Positions 9,401 through 18,322 of a stretch of 64,000 bases of DNA are shown here, piece after piece. The first letter of the stretch is position 1. The number at the start of each line of letters is the position of its first letter. The stretch comes from Chitinophaga solisilvae. Lineage in GTDB: Bacteria; Bacteroidota; Bacteroidia; Chitinophagales; Chitinophagaceae. Location: NCBI RefSeq assembly GCF_009928525.1, contig NZ_JAABOK010000003.1, positions 186,001 to 250,000 of the forward strand, given 5' to 3'. The notes under the pieces were generated by a model, which ran no database searches, was not told the origin of the DNA, and worked only from the letters and a program-made list of their open reading frames with translations. Position numbers and translations under genes: made by a program.

Positions 9401-10040
9401 TCTTCGCGGGAGCTTTTTTACGGTTAATGGCGTCGAGATCAATAGTAGTAATGACTTTCGGCCCGTTAATTTTAGGTGATTCAGTTTTCACTACTTCCTG
9501 TTCGGCAGGAGGCGGAGTAACCGGCGCTTTGGGAACTTCCGCAACAGGGGGAGCTGTAACAACGGGTTGTTCCACTTTGGGTTTCGGTTCTTCCTTCTCT
9601 TTTTCTTTGGCAGGAGGTGGTGTTGCAGGGGCAGCAGCCTGCGGTTCCTGTTTAGGGGTTTCCCTGACAGGTTCTGTTTTAGTTTCAGGAGCTGGTTCTG
9701 CTTTAGGAGCTTCCGCTACGGGTGCAGCATCGTCTTTGTCTTTCGTATTATTCTTTTTAGCCGCAGCCTCCGCTTCCTCCTTCTCCTTCTTCATCTTCGT
9801 TTCTAACACGCTTCCTTTGGGCAGGGCTATCTGATCGCTTTTGCGTTTGTTAGCCTTGTCCTGTTGGAACTCCGACTGCAGCGCTGAGTACATAACAGCC
9901 GTGAGGCGGGCATTTGGAGAACCAAAGCCACCCATATCAAAGCCTTTATTGCTAAGGAAATCTATGAGGGTTTCCTTACCAATATTAAACTCTTTGGCTG
10001 CAGCCAGCAATCGTGGTGTGTTGTTTGTTGTTTCAGGCAT
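6426..10040 (-). CDS. infB: Translation initiation factor IF-2 with a large RGG/low-complexity insert
   Basis: GTPase that places initiator tRNA on the 30S ribosomal subunit. From the ATG at 10038-10040 it has 1,204 residues, well above the ~890 of E. coli. Order: an IF2 N-terminal module ([19 protein letters not shown]); a Pro/Ala/Lys/Glu-rich disordered stretch (~85-400); a Gly/Gln/Asn/Arg repeat tract (~450-570) with units such as [14 protein letters not shown]; a second small helical module ([18 protein letters not shown]); the G domain with GHVDHGKT (713-720), DTPGHEAF and NKID; then the EF-Tu-like and C-terminal domains. The upstream extension to 10184 uses a TTG inside nusA and is rejected. 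Third gene of rimP-nusA-infB, with a 130-bp gap after nusA. Confidence 0.97.
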   Translation of the reverse strand: MPETTNNTPRLLAAAKEFNIGKETLIDFLSNKGFDMGGFGSPNARLTAVMYSALQSEFQQDKANKRKSDQIALPKGSVLETKMKKEKEEAEAAAKKNNTKDKDDAAPVAEAPKAEPAPETKTEPVRETPKQEPQAAAPATPPPAKEKEKEEPKPKVEQPVVTAPPVAEVPKAPVTPPPAEQEVVKTESPKINGPKVITTIDLDAINRKKAPAKKEPDTPAPQPEAATPAPPAREEKPQPVTPPPAAEKQPEPKPAPVTPAPAATTAPAEKAEKPEIATPKKEEKAEPAQPAPQAEKAAKTETTDTTEKTEKAAPVQDKPVVKKVEEVLQEAKPAAIKEPATIPVKQPVKEENRNTAATDNNSQQTPPPAQDEQTPAVITNIQAEKLTGPKVIGKIELPVQSDRRDNNKNNFSRDEKRKRKRIIVEKKPEPIQSKDFPKEGDRKEGGAPGEHRQQGNRPHDNRGGGHQGGNRPQGDNRNRQGGGNTGGFNRQGQGQGQGGQNQGGGFNRGGGQGGNRQGGGQGQQGGGFNRGGGQGGNRPGGQGNYNRPGQGGNYNRPGHGNRDDKRPVEEKEIDKNEIQNKIKETMAKLGGGGRGKNVKAKHRREKREERASLKAKEGQEDNKLQVTEFVSVSELANLMDVSFAEVISKCMGLGIMVSINQRLDAEVIELVAGEFGYEVEFIGLDAVEETDEEDEVDAPEDLLPRAPIVTIMGHVDHGKTSLLDYIRSANVVAGEAGGITQHIGAYQVTTANGKKITFLDTPGHEAFTAMRARGAKAADIAVIVVAADDAIMPQTKEAISHSQAAGLPMVFAINKIDKDGANPEKIKEQLAGMNLLVEDWGGKYQSQEISAKSGLNIDVLLEKILLEAELLELKANPDREASGSIVEASLDKGRGYVASLLVQNGTLRQGDTIVSGSFYGKIKAMFNERGQKMDIAGPSMPVQVLGLNGAPQAGEKFKMYEDESEAKEVANRRAQIVREQGIRTKKHITLDEIGRRLALGNFKQLNLIIKADFDGSVEALSDSLQKLSTEEIVISIVHKAVGQITESDVLLATASDAIILGFQVRPSSQAGKLAEKENIEIRNYSIIYDAIEEIKSAMEGMLEPKIEKKVVCNVQVRETYKFDKVTVAGCFVLDGKLARNTRINVVRDGIVVFTGELASLKRYKDDVKEVASNMECGLSVRGYSDLRPNDIIEGFEEVEVKRTL

Positions 10041-10170
10041 ATCGTATTTCGGGCCTCCCCTGTTTCCCGTTTTTTCCAAACGGGATGTTTTTTTACGTTT
10101 AAACAATAACTCGAAAAAATCAATTCCCCTTCTTATAAGCCCTTTACCTGGGAAGGGTTCTGGCTGGGCT

Positions 10171-11418
10171 TTATTCTTTGTCAAACTCTTCCTGTAATAT
10201 TCTTCTTACATCCTGCACTGTCTCTTCTTCCAGATCCGAACGGCGAACCAGTTCTTCAGTGGTCAGCTCTAATACGCTGCGGGCAGTGTCACAACCTATT
10301 CTTTTCAGTTCATCTATGATCCATTCTTCGATTTCATCTGAGAATTCTTCCAGATCGATATCAAATTCAGCCTGTTCCTGAGCTTCATCGCGGAACACAT
10401 CTATTTCGTAGCCGGTCAGTTCGCAGGCGAGCTTAATGTTTACGCCTTTTTTGCCGATGGCCAGTGATACCTGGTCAGGGTTGAGGTAAACAGAAGCGTA
10501 TTTGTTTTCGTTATCCACTTCCATACGGCTGATCCTTGCCGGCGTGAGGGAGCGCTGGATCAGCAGCTGAATGTTGGTGGTATAGTTAATGATATCAATA
10601 TTTTCGTTTCTGAGTTCACGAACAATACCGTGAATGCGGCTACCTTTCATACCCACACAGGCGCCCACCGGGTCAATACGGTCATCGTAGGATTCTACGG
10701 CAACTTTTGCTCTTTCGCCCGGTTCGCGGACGATTTTCTTGATGACAATAAGACCGTCAAATATTTCAGGCACTTCAATCTCCAGGAGTTTGGCCAGGAA
10801 GGATGGGTGAGTGCGGGAGAGGATGATGAGCGGAGCATTATTCTTCATTTCTACTTTCTTCACTACCGCCCTGACATTTTCCCCTTTTTTGAAATAATCT
10901 GTGGGTATTTGTTCAGATTTAGGCAAAATTAACTCATTCCCTTCATCATCAAGCAATAAAACTTCTTTTTTCCAAACCTGGTACACTTCCCCGTTCACAA
11001 TTTCGCCTGCTTTATCGGCGTATTTCTTCACCAGGATATTTTTTTTCAGGTCGCCGATACGGGCAGACAGTGTTTGTTTGGCTGCCAGGATTGCCCTGCG
11101 GCCGAAATCCAGGATTTCCACTTCTTCGTAAAGATCCTCACCGATCTGGTAGTCCGGTTCTACTTTAATTGCATCAGCATATGCAATCTGCGCATTATCA
11201 TCTTCCACTTCTCCGTCGGCCACAATGGTACGACGGCGTAATATTTCAAGGTCGCCTTTCTCTGTATTTACAATGACATCAAAGTTCTCATCCGAGCCAT
11301 ATTTTTTCCGCAGCAGTGTTTTGAACACATCTTCCAATACCTTCATCAACGTAGGGCGGTCAATGTTTTCCGCCTCTTTAAACTCGGTGAATGACTCAAT
11401 CAGGTTAATACTAGCCAT
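10171..11418 (-). CDS. nusA: Transcription termination/antitermination factor NusA
   Basis: 415-residue RNA polymerase-binding factor controlling pausing, termination and antitermination. The N-terminal domain (1-~125) begins [20 protein letters not shown]. An S1 RNA-binding domain follows (around [18 protein letters not shown]), then two KH domains with the signatures [14 protein letters not shown] and [13 protein letters not shown]. The acidic tail ends in a helix-hairpin-helix-like segment ([20 protein letters not shown]). It is shorter than the 495-residue E. coli protein because the duplicated acidic repeats are missing, as in many non-proteobacteria. It follows rimP after 16 bp and precedes infB, the conserved order. 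Confidence 0.97.
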   Translation of the reverse strand: MASINLIESFTEFKEAENIDRPTLMKVLEDVFKTLLRKKYGSDENFDVIVNTEKGDLEILRRRTIVADGEVEDDNAQIAYADAIKVEPDYQIGEDLYEEVEILDFGRRAILAAKQTLSARIGDLKKNILVKKYADKAGEIVNGEVYQVWKKEVLLLDDEGNELILPKSEQIPTDYFKKGENVRAVVKKVEMKNNAPLIILSRTHPSFLAKLLEIEVPEIFDGLIVIKKIVREPGERAKVAVESYDDRIDPVGACVGMKGSRIHGIVRELRNENIDIINYTTNIQLLIQRSLTPARISRMEVDNENKYASVYLNPDQVSLAIGKKGVNIKLACELTGYEIDVFRDEAQEQAEFDIDLEEFSDEIEEWIIDELKRIGCDTARSVLELTTEELVRRSDLEEETVQDVRRILQEEFDKE

Positions 11419-11434
11419 GTTTAGTTGTTATATT

Positions 11435-11899
11435 TTAAAACACGATGCACACTTTAGTGTGCTTTATTTCATTAAGTTTTAAGTCGGTTGATTTAATTTC
11501 CTTCTTTTTGCCAATCAGTTCTTCAATCGTGATGGTTTCTTCAGTTACCGCCACCAGATTCCCTTCTTTAACGCTTCCGTCAAGGAGGGTCACTTCCACT
11601 TTACGTCCAATATTTTTAAGGTATTGTCTGTGCAATTTCAGGGGCTCATCCAGGCCGGGGGAAGAAACTTCCAGGGAGAAATCGTTGTTGGGAAACAGTT
11701 CAGCAGCTTCCAGCAAAGGATAGAGCTTTCGGTTAAAGGATACCAGCTTATCTACCGGCACACCTTTGTCCCCATCTAAAAAGAGCTTTACGTTGTTAGT
11801 GGGCTTAATTCTGATGTCTACCAAAAAATTATCGGGATCATTTGCCAGCAGTCCTTCTGCTAATTCCCGGATAGCGTTTATCACGTGTTCGTTTGCCAT
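11435..11899 (-). CDS. rimP: Ribosome maturation factor RimP
   Basis: 154-residue protein needed for 30S maturation. The N-terminal alpha/beta domain contains the family-typical FSLEVSSPGLDEPLK (E. coli has E-V-S-S-P-G-x-x-R-P/x-L), followed by an Sm-like beta-barrel (GRKVEVTLLDGSVKEGNL). The ATG at 11897-11899 (MANEHVINAIRELAEG) is preferred; the in-frame extension upstream would read through a GC-rich hairpin. It starts the rimP-nusA-infB operon. A 10-bp stem-loop sits 10 bases before the start codon and may regulate it. Confidence 0.93.
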   Translation of the reverse strand: MANEHVINAIRELAEGLLANDPDNFLVDIRIKPTNNVKLFLDGDKGVPVDKLVSFNRKLYPLLEAAELFPNNDFSLEVSSPGLDEPLKLHRQYLKNIGRKVEVTLLDGSVKEGNLVAVTEETITIEELIGKKKEIKSTDLKLNEIKHTKVCIVF

Positions 11900-11909
11900 A
11901 CAAAAAGCG

Positions 11910-11937
11910 CGAAGGGGACAATGTCTCGTCCCCTTCG
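11910..11937 (-). promoter_or_regulatory. Stem-loop in the rimP leader
   Basis: CGAAGGGGAC (11910-11919) and GTCCCCTTCG (11928-11937) form a perfect 10-bp stem with an 8-nt loop, on the leader side of rimP. On the minus strand the stem is followed by CGCTTTTTG and, 10 nt after the stem, the ATG. This looks like a short intrinsic terminator or a translation-blocking hairpin. Confidence 0.6.
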
Positions 11938-12063
11938 TTTGAATCATTTTTCCTACGCAAATTTAGGATTTTATTTTGATTGAAAAACAAATTCTTTAAC
12001 TTGTATATAAATATATGTATGCAGAAGCTGTCCCACCTGTCATATATCTTTTAAAAATATTTA

Positions 12064-12360
12064 ATGCACATGGCGTTGATAAAAAAGATATATCCTGAAC
12101 TTCTGGCCTGGCCTGCCGGATTATTGCTGCTATACTTTTTTCAACCCGGCCGGCAAGGTGCTTCGCTCTGCCTGTTTAAAAATGCAGGACTCCCCTTCTG
12201 CCCCGGCTGCGGCCTGGGCCACAGCATACATTACCTGTTACACGGCCAGTGGGAAACTGCCATCCGCCATCACTGGCTGGCGCCTTTTGTAGTAGCAGGG
12301 CTGATTTACCGGATCGCACAACTGTCTATATTACAATATTCCACCTTCAAAAACCCCTGA
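12064..12360 (+). CDS. DUF2752 membrane protein
   Basis: 98-residue protein with two predicted membrane segments: one near the N-terminus (LLAWPAGLLLLYFF) and one near the C-terminus (WLAPFVVAGLIYRIAQL). Between them is the family signature LPFCPGCGLGHSIHYLLHG, with a Cys-Pro-x-Cys-Gly-Leu-Gly core. The function of DUF2752 is not known to me. An alternative ATG six bases downstream (12070) is equally plausible. It is separated by three bases from a TM2-domain gene, a pairing I believe recurs in Bacteroidota, so the two probably act together in the membrane. Confidence 0.8.
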   Translation: MHMALIKKIYPELLAWPAGLLLLYFFQPGRQGASLCLFKNAGLPFCPGCGLGHSIHYLLHGQWETAIRHHWLAPFVVAGLIYRIAQLSILQYSTFKNP

Positions 12361-12363
12361 ATT

Positions 12364-12714
12364 ATGACAGACTTTTCTTTCGCTATGCTTCCGGGAATAG
12401 AGCCCGAAGAGATGCTGTGGCTGCAGGAAATCACTAAAAACTACAGTCTGGAGAACAAACAGCGCTTTCTGGCCGTTTATCAGTCCAGACGCAAAGACCC
12501 GCAAGTCATCCTGATCTGCTCCCTGCTGGGGCTGGTGGCGGTAGCCGGCATCCAGCGGTTTCTGCTCGGCCAGATCGTGATGGGTATCCTCTACATGATT
12601 ACCCTGGGATTTTGCTGTGTAGGAACTATTATAGATGCTGTCAACTACCGGAAGCTCACCTGGGAATACAACAAGCAGGAAGCGCTGAAAGCGGCCGGAC
12701 TGCTGGGCCTGTAA
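12364..12714 (+). CDS. TM2 domain-containing membrane protein
   Basis: 116 residues. A soluble N-terminal half (to about residue 48) is followed by a TM2 domain: two transmembrane helices (LICSLLGLVAVAGIQRFLLG and GILYMITLGFCCVGTIIDAV) joined by the typical tight turn, with a conserved Gly/Arg-Phe pattern and an Asp near the end of the second helix. TM2 proteins are widespread and mostly uncharacterised. It is co-transcribed with the DUF2752 gene three bases upstream. No catalytic motif is visible. Confidence 0.85.
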   Translation: MTDFSFAMLPGIEPEEMLWLQEITKNYSLENKQRFLAVYQSRRKDPQVILICSLLGLVAVAGIQRFLLGQIVMGILYMITLGFCCVGTIIDAVNYRKLTWEYNKQEALKAAGLLGL

Positions 12715-12778
12715 AACAGGAAAGTTAAAGAAACCTTAAAACCAGATAGCCGCCGGAATCGGGGAAGATATAATCCGC

Positions 12779-12786
12779 TATCTTTG
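12779..12786 (+). promoter_or_regulatory. Predicted -7 box of the DUF4834 gene
   Basis: TATCTTTG matches TAnnTTTG exactly. The ATG at 12794 begins only seven bases after the box, so the transcript would be leaderless or nearly so. No clear -33 TTG was seen. Confidence 0.5.
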
Positions 12787-12793
12787 TCGCATT

Positions 12794-13042
12794 ATGTTGA
12801 GATTTTTGCTTTATATGTTTTTTGCGTGGCTGCTGTACAAGCTGGTATTTGATTTTATCATACCGGTTTACAGATCCACTAAAGTCGTACGCAAACAGAT
12901 GAGCGATATGCAACAGCATATGCGCCAGCAATATGAGGAGCAGCAGGCGGCCCAGAATGGCTATACCCAGCAGCCTCCCGTTTCCCGTCCGGCTCAGAAA
13001 CCGGGTAAGGACGACTATATTGATTTTGAAGAAATTAAATAA
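12794..13042 (+). CDS. DUF4834 small membrane-anchored protein
   Basis: 82 residues: one N-terminal transmembrane segment (MLRFLLYMFFAWLLYKLVFDFIIP, residues 1-24), then a charged, Gln-rich helical stretch (~28-55) and a disordered tail ending DDYIDFEEIK. This Bacteroidota-specific family has no known function; the layout suggests an inner-membrane anchor with a cytoplasmic tail. It has its own promoter box and a strong terminator, so it appears to be a single-gene unit. Confidence 0.78.
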   Translation: MLRFLLYMFFAWLLYKLVFDFIIPVYRSTKVVRKQMSDMQQHMRQQYEEQQAAQNGYTQQPPVSRPAQKPGKDDYIDFEEIK

Positions 13043-13090
13043 CAGCGTTTGTACTGACATCCATTGACAGTTACAACAGACGAAATTTTC

Positions 13091-13124
13091 TCCCTGGTTG
13101 CCATAGCAGCCGGGGATTTTTTTT
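13091..13124 (+). terminator. Intrinsic terminator after the DUF4834 gene
   Basis: TCCCTGGTTGC pairs with GCAGCCGGGGA (11 bp including two wobbles, CATA loop), followed by eight T. It reaches the stop codon of the convergent sigma-factor gene. Confidence 0.85.
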
Positions 13125-13710
13125 ATTTCCAATGTGTTGTTACTGCCAGGCATACTGCCGCTACCACACTGTAATCCTTAAACTCGCTCCGCATCACCTG
13201 TAATGCTTTACCCATATGCTTTTCCACGGCTTTTACGGAAATGCCTAAACGCGCTGCTATCTCCTTATAGGATAACTCATCTCTTCTGCTGAGGAGAAAA
13301 ATTTCCCGGCTGCGGGCACTCAGGCGGTCCAGGGCTGCTCCGAAACGTTTTTCCAGTAGCTGCAGGTCATAGTTACAGGCGCTTTCCGCCGCCTCCGGGA
13401 TGATGACCTGCTGGTGGTGCTGTTCATGAATCAGGGAGTTGCGTAATTCGTTGAAGATGCGGTTGCGCAGGGCGCTGTGCAGATAAGCCCTGATATTGGT
13501 GATTTCTCCCAAAGTGGCGCGTTTCCGGTAAAGGTTTAGAAACACTTCTTGCAGCAGGTCTTCCAGCAAATGTGGTACCGGCAGCTTTTTGAAGGCTGTC
13601 AGGTACAGCTCCTGCGCATGGCGCTCGTACAACGTCCGGAAGGCATTGTTGTCATCGCGCGCCAGCAGGGCCGTCAGCTCCTGGTCTGATAAGGTGGAAT
13701 ACGTGGTCAT
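13123..13710 (-). CDS. ECF RNA polymerase sigma factor (FecI-like, Bacteroidota type)
   Basis: 195 residues from the ATG at 13708-13710. Region 2 is at about 20-85 (AFRTLYERHAQELYLTAFK, then LLEDLLQEVFLNLY) and region 4 at about 130-180 (LSARSREIFLLSRRDELSYK, then EIAARLGISVKAVEKHM helix-turn-helix). It is divergent from a FecR anti-sigma gene only 104 bp away, which is followed by an STN-containing SusC. In such systems the sigma factor is held by FecR until the outer-membrane transporter signals that its substrate is present, then activates the transport locus. Its glycan is unknown. Confidence 0.92.
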   Translation of the reverse strand: MTTYSTLSDQELTALLARDDNNAFRTLYERHAQELYLTAFKKLPVPHLLEDLLQEVFLNLYRKRATLGEITNIRAYLHSALRNRIFNELRNSLIHEQHHQQVIIPEAAESACNYDLQLLEKRFGAALDRLSARSREIFLLSRRDELSYKEIAARLGISVKAVEKHMGKALQVMRSEFKDYSVVAAVCLAVTTHWK

Positions 13711-13814
13711 TCGGGGCAAAAGGTAAAAAAATAAAAGAGATGTTGATAATTACCTTTTTAAAAAAGAAGGAAGAAGAGGTAGGGTAGTTAAAAAATTATG
13801 TGTCTTATATAGAC

Positions 13815-14795
13815 ATGCAACCAGAAACAACCGACAGGCAGCTGCTGCAGCTGCTGGACAAATACCTGAAAGGAGACTGTACAGAAAAGGAGCGGCAGCA
13901 GCTGGAATCCTGGTACGAGACTTTTGAGTCCGGGCTGTCAGAAGAGGCGCCCGCAGGGCTGCCTGCGCTCTACGACAGCATGGTGCTGCAATTACAGGCA
14001 GAACAGGAATGGGTGGTGCCGGCAAAAAAATGGCGCGGGTGGTGGAAAGCCGCTGCCGCAGTACTGCTACTGATTGCGGGCAGCCTGCTGGTTTGGATTT
14101 TACGTCCTTCCGGCATGAAGGAAATAAGCACTCTGGCAGGGGATCACCGGCAGGTAACCCTGCCGGACGGCACGCAGGTATGGCTCAATGTAAGCAGCAG
14201 CCTTAAATACAGCGGAGGAATGAAAAACGGCCGGCGCGAAGTATATCTGGATGGTGAAGGTTATTTTGATGTAGCCGGCAGTTCCCGGTATCCTTTTATC
14301 ATTCATACCAAAGAAATTACCGTTAAAGTGCTGGGCACCAGGTTTAACCTGAAGACATATACCGGCGAGCCACTGGAAACCACGCTGATGGAAGGTAAGG
14401 TAGCAGTAAGTCTGAACCGCCTGCCGGAGAAATCATTGCAGCTGTCACCGCAACATAAACTGATCCTTACCCGTAAATCCGGTGCAGCTCAGGCCACCGG
14501 TGAGGACTGGGGCGATTTTATTGCCGCCGTACAACCGGTTGAACGGGAAGGTGAAACCGAAACCTTATGGCAGAAAGAACGGATGGAATTCTACGACAAA
14601 TCTTTTTCCGAACTGGCCATAATTATGGAAAGATGGTATGGTAAAACTATTATTCTGAAAGATGCATCGCTGAACAGCAACAGGTTTAAGGGCACCTTCC
14701 GCCGGGAAGACATTAACCGGGCGCTGAAGGCGCTGCAGCTGACTGCCGACTTTAACTACAAAATCAAGGGAGATACCGTAATCATTTATAAATAA
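13815..14795 (+). CDS. FecR-family anti-sigma factor
   Basis: 326 residues from the ATG at 13815 (an in-frame GTG at 13800 is possible). The N-terminal cytoplasmic segment (1-~75) holds the sigma factor; one transmembrane helix follows (WKAAAAVLLLIAGSLLVWIL). The periplasmic part has the FecR domain (around STLAGDHRQVTLPDGTQVWL to VLGTRFNLKTY) and a C-terminal DUF4974 domain (MEFYDKSFSELAIIMERWYG onward). Family knowledge: the periplasmic end senses the signalling domain of a TonB-dependent receptor. Neighbours fit: ECF sigma gene divergent, STN-SusC next downstream. Confidence 0.93.
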   Translation: MQPETTDRQLLQLLDKYLKGDCTEKERQQLESWYETFESGLSEEAPAGLPALYDSMVLQLQAEQEWVVPAKKWRGWWKAAAAVLLLIAGSLLVWILRPSGMKEISTLAGDHRQVTLPDGTQVWLNVSSSLKYSGGMKNGRREVYLDGEGYFDVAGSSRYPFIIHTKEITVKVLGTRFNLKTYTGEPLETTLMEGKVAVSLNRLPEKSLQLSPQHKLILTRKSGAAQATGEDWGDFIAAVQPVEREGETETLWQKERMEFYDKSFSELAIIMERWYGKTIILKDASLNSNRFKGTFRREDINRALKALQLTADFNYKIKGDTVIIYK

Positions 14796-14875
14796 TCAGC
14801 CAAAAGAACAGAACAATGCCAGTATCCACGACTATTCCACTACCGGGCTAACAGCGCCCCTATACATCCGTTAAA

Positions 14876-14903
14876 AAAGGGAAGTGCTGCTACACTCCCC
14901 TTT
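14876..14903 (+). terminator. Possible attenuator between fecR and susC
   Basis: AAAGGGAAGTG (14876-14886) pairs with CACTCCCCTTT (14893-14903) with one mismatch and a 6-nt loop. It has only a short T-run, so it could reduce rather than block read-through into susC. Confidence 0.5.
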
Positions 14904-14977
14904 ACTGTCAAACATGGAAACTTCATTTCCGTGCGGGAAGTCATGTGTTCCAATTGCCTAACATTCAAACCAAATGT

Positions 14978-17900
14978 ATGAAAAAAAAGCTGTGTCCACA
15001 ACCAGCCATTCCCAGGTCCTTATTGAGAAAAACACTATTGTGTATGAAGCTTTGCCTGATATTGATGACTGCTTTTGTGCTGCAACTGCGTGCTGCGGTT
15101 TATTCACAAACCCGGTTTTCCATCAGTAATAAACAGATGGAAATGCGCCGGTTGCTGGAATGGATCGAAACCAGGAGCAGCTATCGCTTTCTGTACAACT
15201 ATAAAACATTTCCCGCTACAGACAAGGTAGAGGTGCATTTTGAGAATGCCACGCTGCCGGCTATCATGGATAAGGTACTGCAGCAGGCTTATACCTACCG
15301 CATCCTGGAAGACAGTCTGGTGGTCATCTCTCCTGCCGGTGAACGGCAGGATGTTACCATAAAAGGTAAGATTGCGGGCAGCAACGGAATAGAGCTGATA
15401 GGCGTGAACGTGCAGCTGAAAGGGACCAGCCGCGGTACTACCACAGATGAACACGGGAACTTTTCTATCAGCGCCCCCGCCAAAGGCGTGCTCATTATCT
15501 CCTATGTGGGATATGCCTCCCAGGAAGTGCCCATCAACGGCCGGACTCAGCTGAATACCATCACCCTCAAGGCCTCCGAAGCGGGCCTCAATGAAGTGGT
15601 AGTGCTGGGCTATGGCCAGAAACAGATCCGGCAGAGTGTTACCGGTGCTGTGAGCAGCATACAGACCAAAGAGCTGAAGCAAAGTCCGGTGGCCAACCTG
15701 ACCAATGCGCTGGCAGGCCGCCTGCCCGGCCTGATTACCGCGCAGCGCTCCGGCCGTCCCGGCTCCGACTATTCGCAGCTGTTTATCCGAGGTATCAATA
15801 CTACCGGCGCCACCAATCCGCTGATAGTGATCGATGGGCTTCCCCGCGGTAATGCCGACCTGGGGCAGCTGGATGCCAATGAAATTGAATCCGTGACCAT
15901 CCTGAAAGATGCGTCCTCCACAGCGCTGTATGGTATCCAGGGAGCCAACGGAATTGTACTCGTTACCACTAAACGCGGACAGGACGGCCCGCCCAACATA
16001 CAGGTCAACGGACAGTATGCCCTGCAGCAGCCGGTTATTTTTCCCCGCTTCCTGGACTCCTACCGTTCCGGCATGCTGCAGAATGAAGCGGCGAAAAATG
16101 ACGGTATGCCACCGGTATGGACCGACCAGCAACTGGAATATTTCCGCACAGGGCTTAAACCCTATGATTATCCCAACACTGACTGGTATGATGAACTGAT
16201 CAGAAATTTTTCTCCCCAAAAGACGCTGAATATGAATATCAGCGGCGGGTCCAAATATGTGCGGTATTTTGTATCCGGCTCTTACCTGCGCCAGGAGCCG
16301 CTTTACAAGCATGCCAACGAAAACGTATACGGCATCAAGTATAAGTACGACCGTTTCAACTTCCGGTCCAATGTAGATATTACGCTGGACAAGAACACCG
16401 ACCTGCAGGTAGACCTGGCCTCCCGCCTGGAAAACCGTACCGGCCCGTCGTCAGACAGGGCTGACTTTGAATTTCTGTGGGTCGTGCTGTCGCAGATGAC
16501 CAACAACCTCACACCGGTGAAGAATCCTGATGGCAGCATCGCTTCCGGCAATATGCGGGAAGACTTCTATAATCCATATGGCCTGCTCACCCGCAACGGT
16601 TACCTGGATGCTTACTGGCACAGCACCAACGGCAGCGTGGCGCTGACGCGCAAACTGGATTTCATCACTCCCGGCCTGAAAGTGAAAGGCCTTTTTACTT
16701 TCGAGAACTATGGCTCCATCAACGTCGCTTTTGACCAGGAGTACGATTCCTATCGTTACAAATCTGTTCCCGGTACCGGCGGCGGAATGTATACCCAGCA
16801 CCGGACAGCCACCAGCCTGCAACGCTCCGGCGCCACCAGCGGCGAACGTTATTACTACTACGATGTGAAACTGATGTATGACCGCGATTTCGCCCGGCAT
16901 TCACTGGGCGGACTATTGCTGTTCAACCGCAACTACCGCTCCCAGTCCGGTGACCTGCCACGGGTATACGAAGGTTATGTAGGGCGTTTAACCTACAACT
17001 ACGACAAAAAATATTACCTCGAATTCAATGCCGGTTACAACGGTTCTGAGAACTTCCCTCCCGGCCGCCGCTATGGTTTCTTCCCCGCCCTATCTGCCGC
17101 CTGGATGATCAGCAATGAACGTTTTATGCCTAAAGAAGCTGCACTCAGCTACCTGAAACTGCGTTTGTCACATGGTTATGTAGGTAACGACCTGGTTGGG
17201 AATGGCCGCTGGCTGTATATCTCCGACTTTGCCAAAACAGACGGCTTTACCTTCGGCAGCGTTGCATCCGGCACCGGCGGATATGTGGAAAACAGGATCG
17301 GTAACACCGCTATTACCTGGGAAAAAGCCTCCAAGACAGACATTGGCGTAGAAACAGGTTTTCTGAAAGACAAGATAAAACTGAATCTGGACGTGTTCCG
17401 CGAGTTGCGGAGCGATATTCTTACGCAAGCCGGATCTATACCCGGTTATCTGGGTATAACCGCCGCGCTGAACCGAAACCTGGGACGTGTAGTAAACAGG
17501 GGTGTGGAGGTAGAGCTGAATGTCAACACCAACATCAAACAGGTGGGCATCTTCGCAAAAGCCAACTATCAATATGTAAAAAATAAAATACTGGAGATGG
17601 ATGAGCCTAAGCTGGCTTATGCCTATCAGAGCCAGGTTGGCAATCCTATCGGCTACGGGCTTGGATACATTGCCGAAGGGCTTTTCCAGAGTAAGGATGA
17701 AATCGCGAAAAGTCCGAAGCAGACATTTGCTCCGCTGATACCGGGAGATATTAAATACCGGGACATCGACGGGAACGGGATTATCAACGAAGCAGACCGG
17801 GTGATGCTGCCCATGCTGAATGTACCGACAGGTTATTTTGGGATTACGCTGGGGGTTGACTACAAGGGGCTTGATGTGAGCGCGCTGCTGCAGGGTGCTA

Positions 17901-18313
17901 CCGGCGGCCGTCAGATGTATTCGGCCCAGCTGGTATTCAATTACCGGGAAAGCTACCGCCCTGTGCATGAGGGCCGCTGGACGCCTGAAACTGCAGATAA
18001 GGCGACTTTTCCCGCATTGCATCTCGTAGAAAGCAATATGTCCAACAACTTCATCAGTTCTACCTACTGGATCAGAAAAACAGATTATATCAAGCTGAAG
18101 AATGTGGAGGTAGGCTATCGTCTGCCCCGCGAATGGGTGAAGAGAGTCAAGCTGAAAAGTGCGCGTGTATACGTGAACGGTATGAACCTGGTGAGCTGGG
18201 ATCATGTCAAAGACCTGGGCGTAGATCCGGAGGCCAATACAGCAGACCGCTGGGGATGGCAGCCCTACCCTATTATGCGGGTGTATAATGCCGGTATTAC
18301 CATCAACCTTTAA
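14978..18313 (+). CDS. SusC/RagA TonB-dependent glycan transporter with N-terminal signalling (STN) domain
   Basis: 1,111-residue outer-membrane transporter. From the ATG at 14978 a long signal region ends in LRAAVYSQ. An STN (secretin/TonB N-terminal) domain follows (~45-115, RFSISNKQMEMRRLLEWIE to ILEDSLVVISP), then a carboxypeptidase-regulatory-like domain (KGKIAGSNGIELIGVNVQLK), the plug (QKQIRQSVTGAVSSI; LIVIDGLPRG; SVTILKDASSTALYG) and the beta-barrel to the C-terminus. The STN domain is the hallmark of transporters that signal to FecR. It pairs with the SusD gene nine bases downstream. An upstream GTG at 14945 would add non-signal residues and is not preferred. Confidence 0.95.
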   Translation: MKKKLCPQPAIPRSLLRKTLLCMKLCLILMTAFVLQLRAAVYSQTRFSISNKQMEMRRLLEWIETRSSYRFLYNYKTFPATDKVEVHFENATLPAIMDKVLQQAYTYRILEDSLVVISPAGERQDVTIKGKIAGSNGIELIGVNVQLKGTSRGTTTDEHGNFSISAPAKGVLIISYVGYASQEVPINGRTQLNTITLKASEAGLNEVVVLGYGQKQIRQSVTGAVSSIQTKELKQSPVANLTNALAGRLPGLITAQRSGRPGSDYSQLFIRGINTTGATNPLIVIDGLPRGNADLGQLDANEIESVTILKDASSTALYGIQGANGIVLVTTKRGQDGPPNIQVNGQYALQQPVIFPRFLDSYRSGMLQNEAAKNDGMPPVWTDQQLEYFRTGLKPYDYPNTDWYDELIRNFSPQKTLNMNISGGSKYVRYFVSGSYLRQEPLYKHANENVYGIKYKYDRFNFRSNVDITLDKNTDLQVDLASRLENRTGPSSDRADFEFLWVVLSQMTNNLTPVKNPDGSIASGNMREDFYNPYGLLTRNGYLDAYWHSTNGSVALTRKLDFITPGLKVKGLFTFENYGSINVAFDQEYDSYRYKSVPGTGGGMYTQHRTATSLQRSGATSGERYYYYDVKLMYDRDFARHSLGGLLLFNRNYRSQSGDLPRVYEGYVGRLTYNYDKKYYLEFNAGYNGSENFPPGRRYGFFPALSAAWMISNERFMPKEAALSYLKLRLSHGYVGNDLVGNGRWLYISDFAKTDGFTFGSVASGTGGYVENRIGNTAITWEKASKTDIGVETGFLKDKIKLNLDVFRELRSDILTQAGSIPGYLGITAALNRNLGRVVNRGVEVELNVNTNIKQVGIFAKANYQYVKNKILEMDEPKLAYAYQSQVGNPIGYGLGYIAEGLFQSKDEIAKSPKQTFAPLIPGDIKYRDIDGNGIINEADRVMLPMLNVPTGYFGITLGVDYKGLDVSALLQGATGGRQMYSAQLVFNYRESYRPVHEGRWTPETADKATFPALHLVESNMSNNFISSTYWIRKTDYIKLKNVEVGYRLPREWVKRVKLKSARVYVNGMNLVSWDHVKDLGVDPEANTADRWGWQPYPIMRVYNAGITINL

Positions 18314-18322
18314 ACCTAGATC

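Noticed and set aside
10041-10184. An N-terminal extension of IF2 to 10184
   Set aside because: It starts with TTG inside nusA, and the added residues do not resemble IF2; the ATG at 10040 begins the known N-terminal module.
15104-16312. A 402-residue minus-strand reading frame within the first susC
   Set aside because: Antisense shadow of a SusC protein with full-length family match; no motifs of its own.
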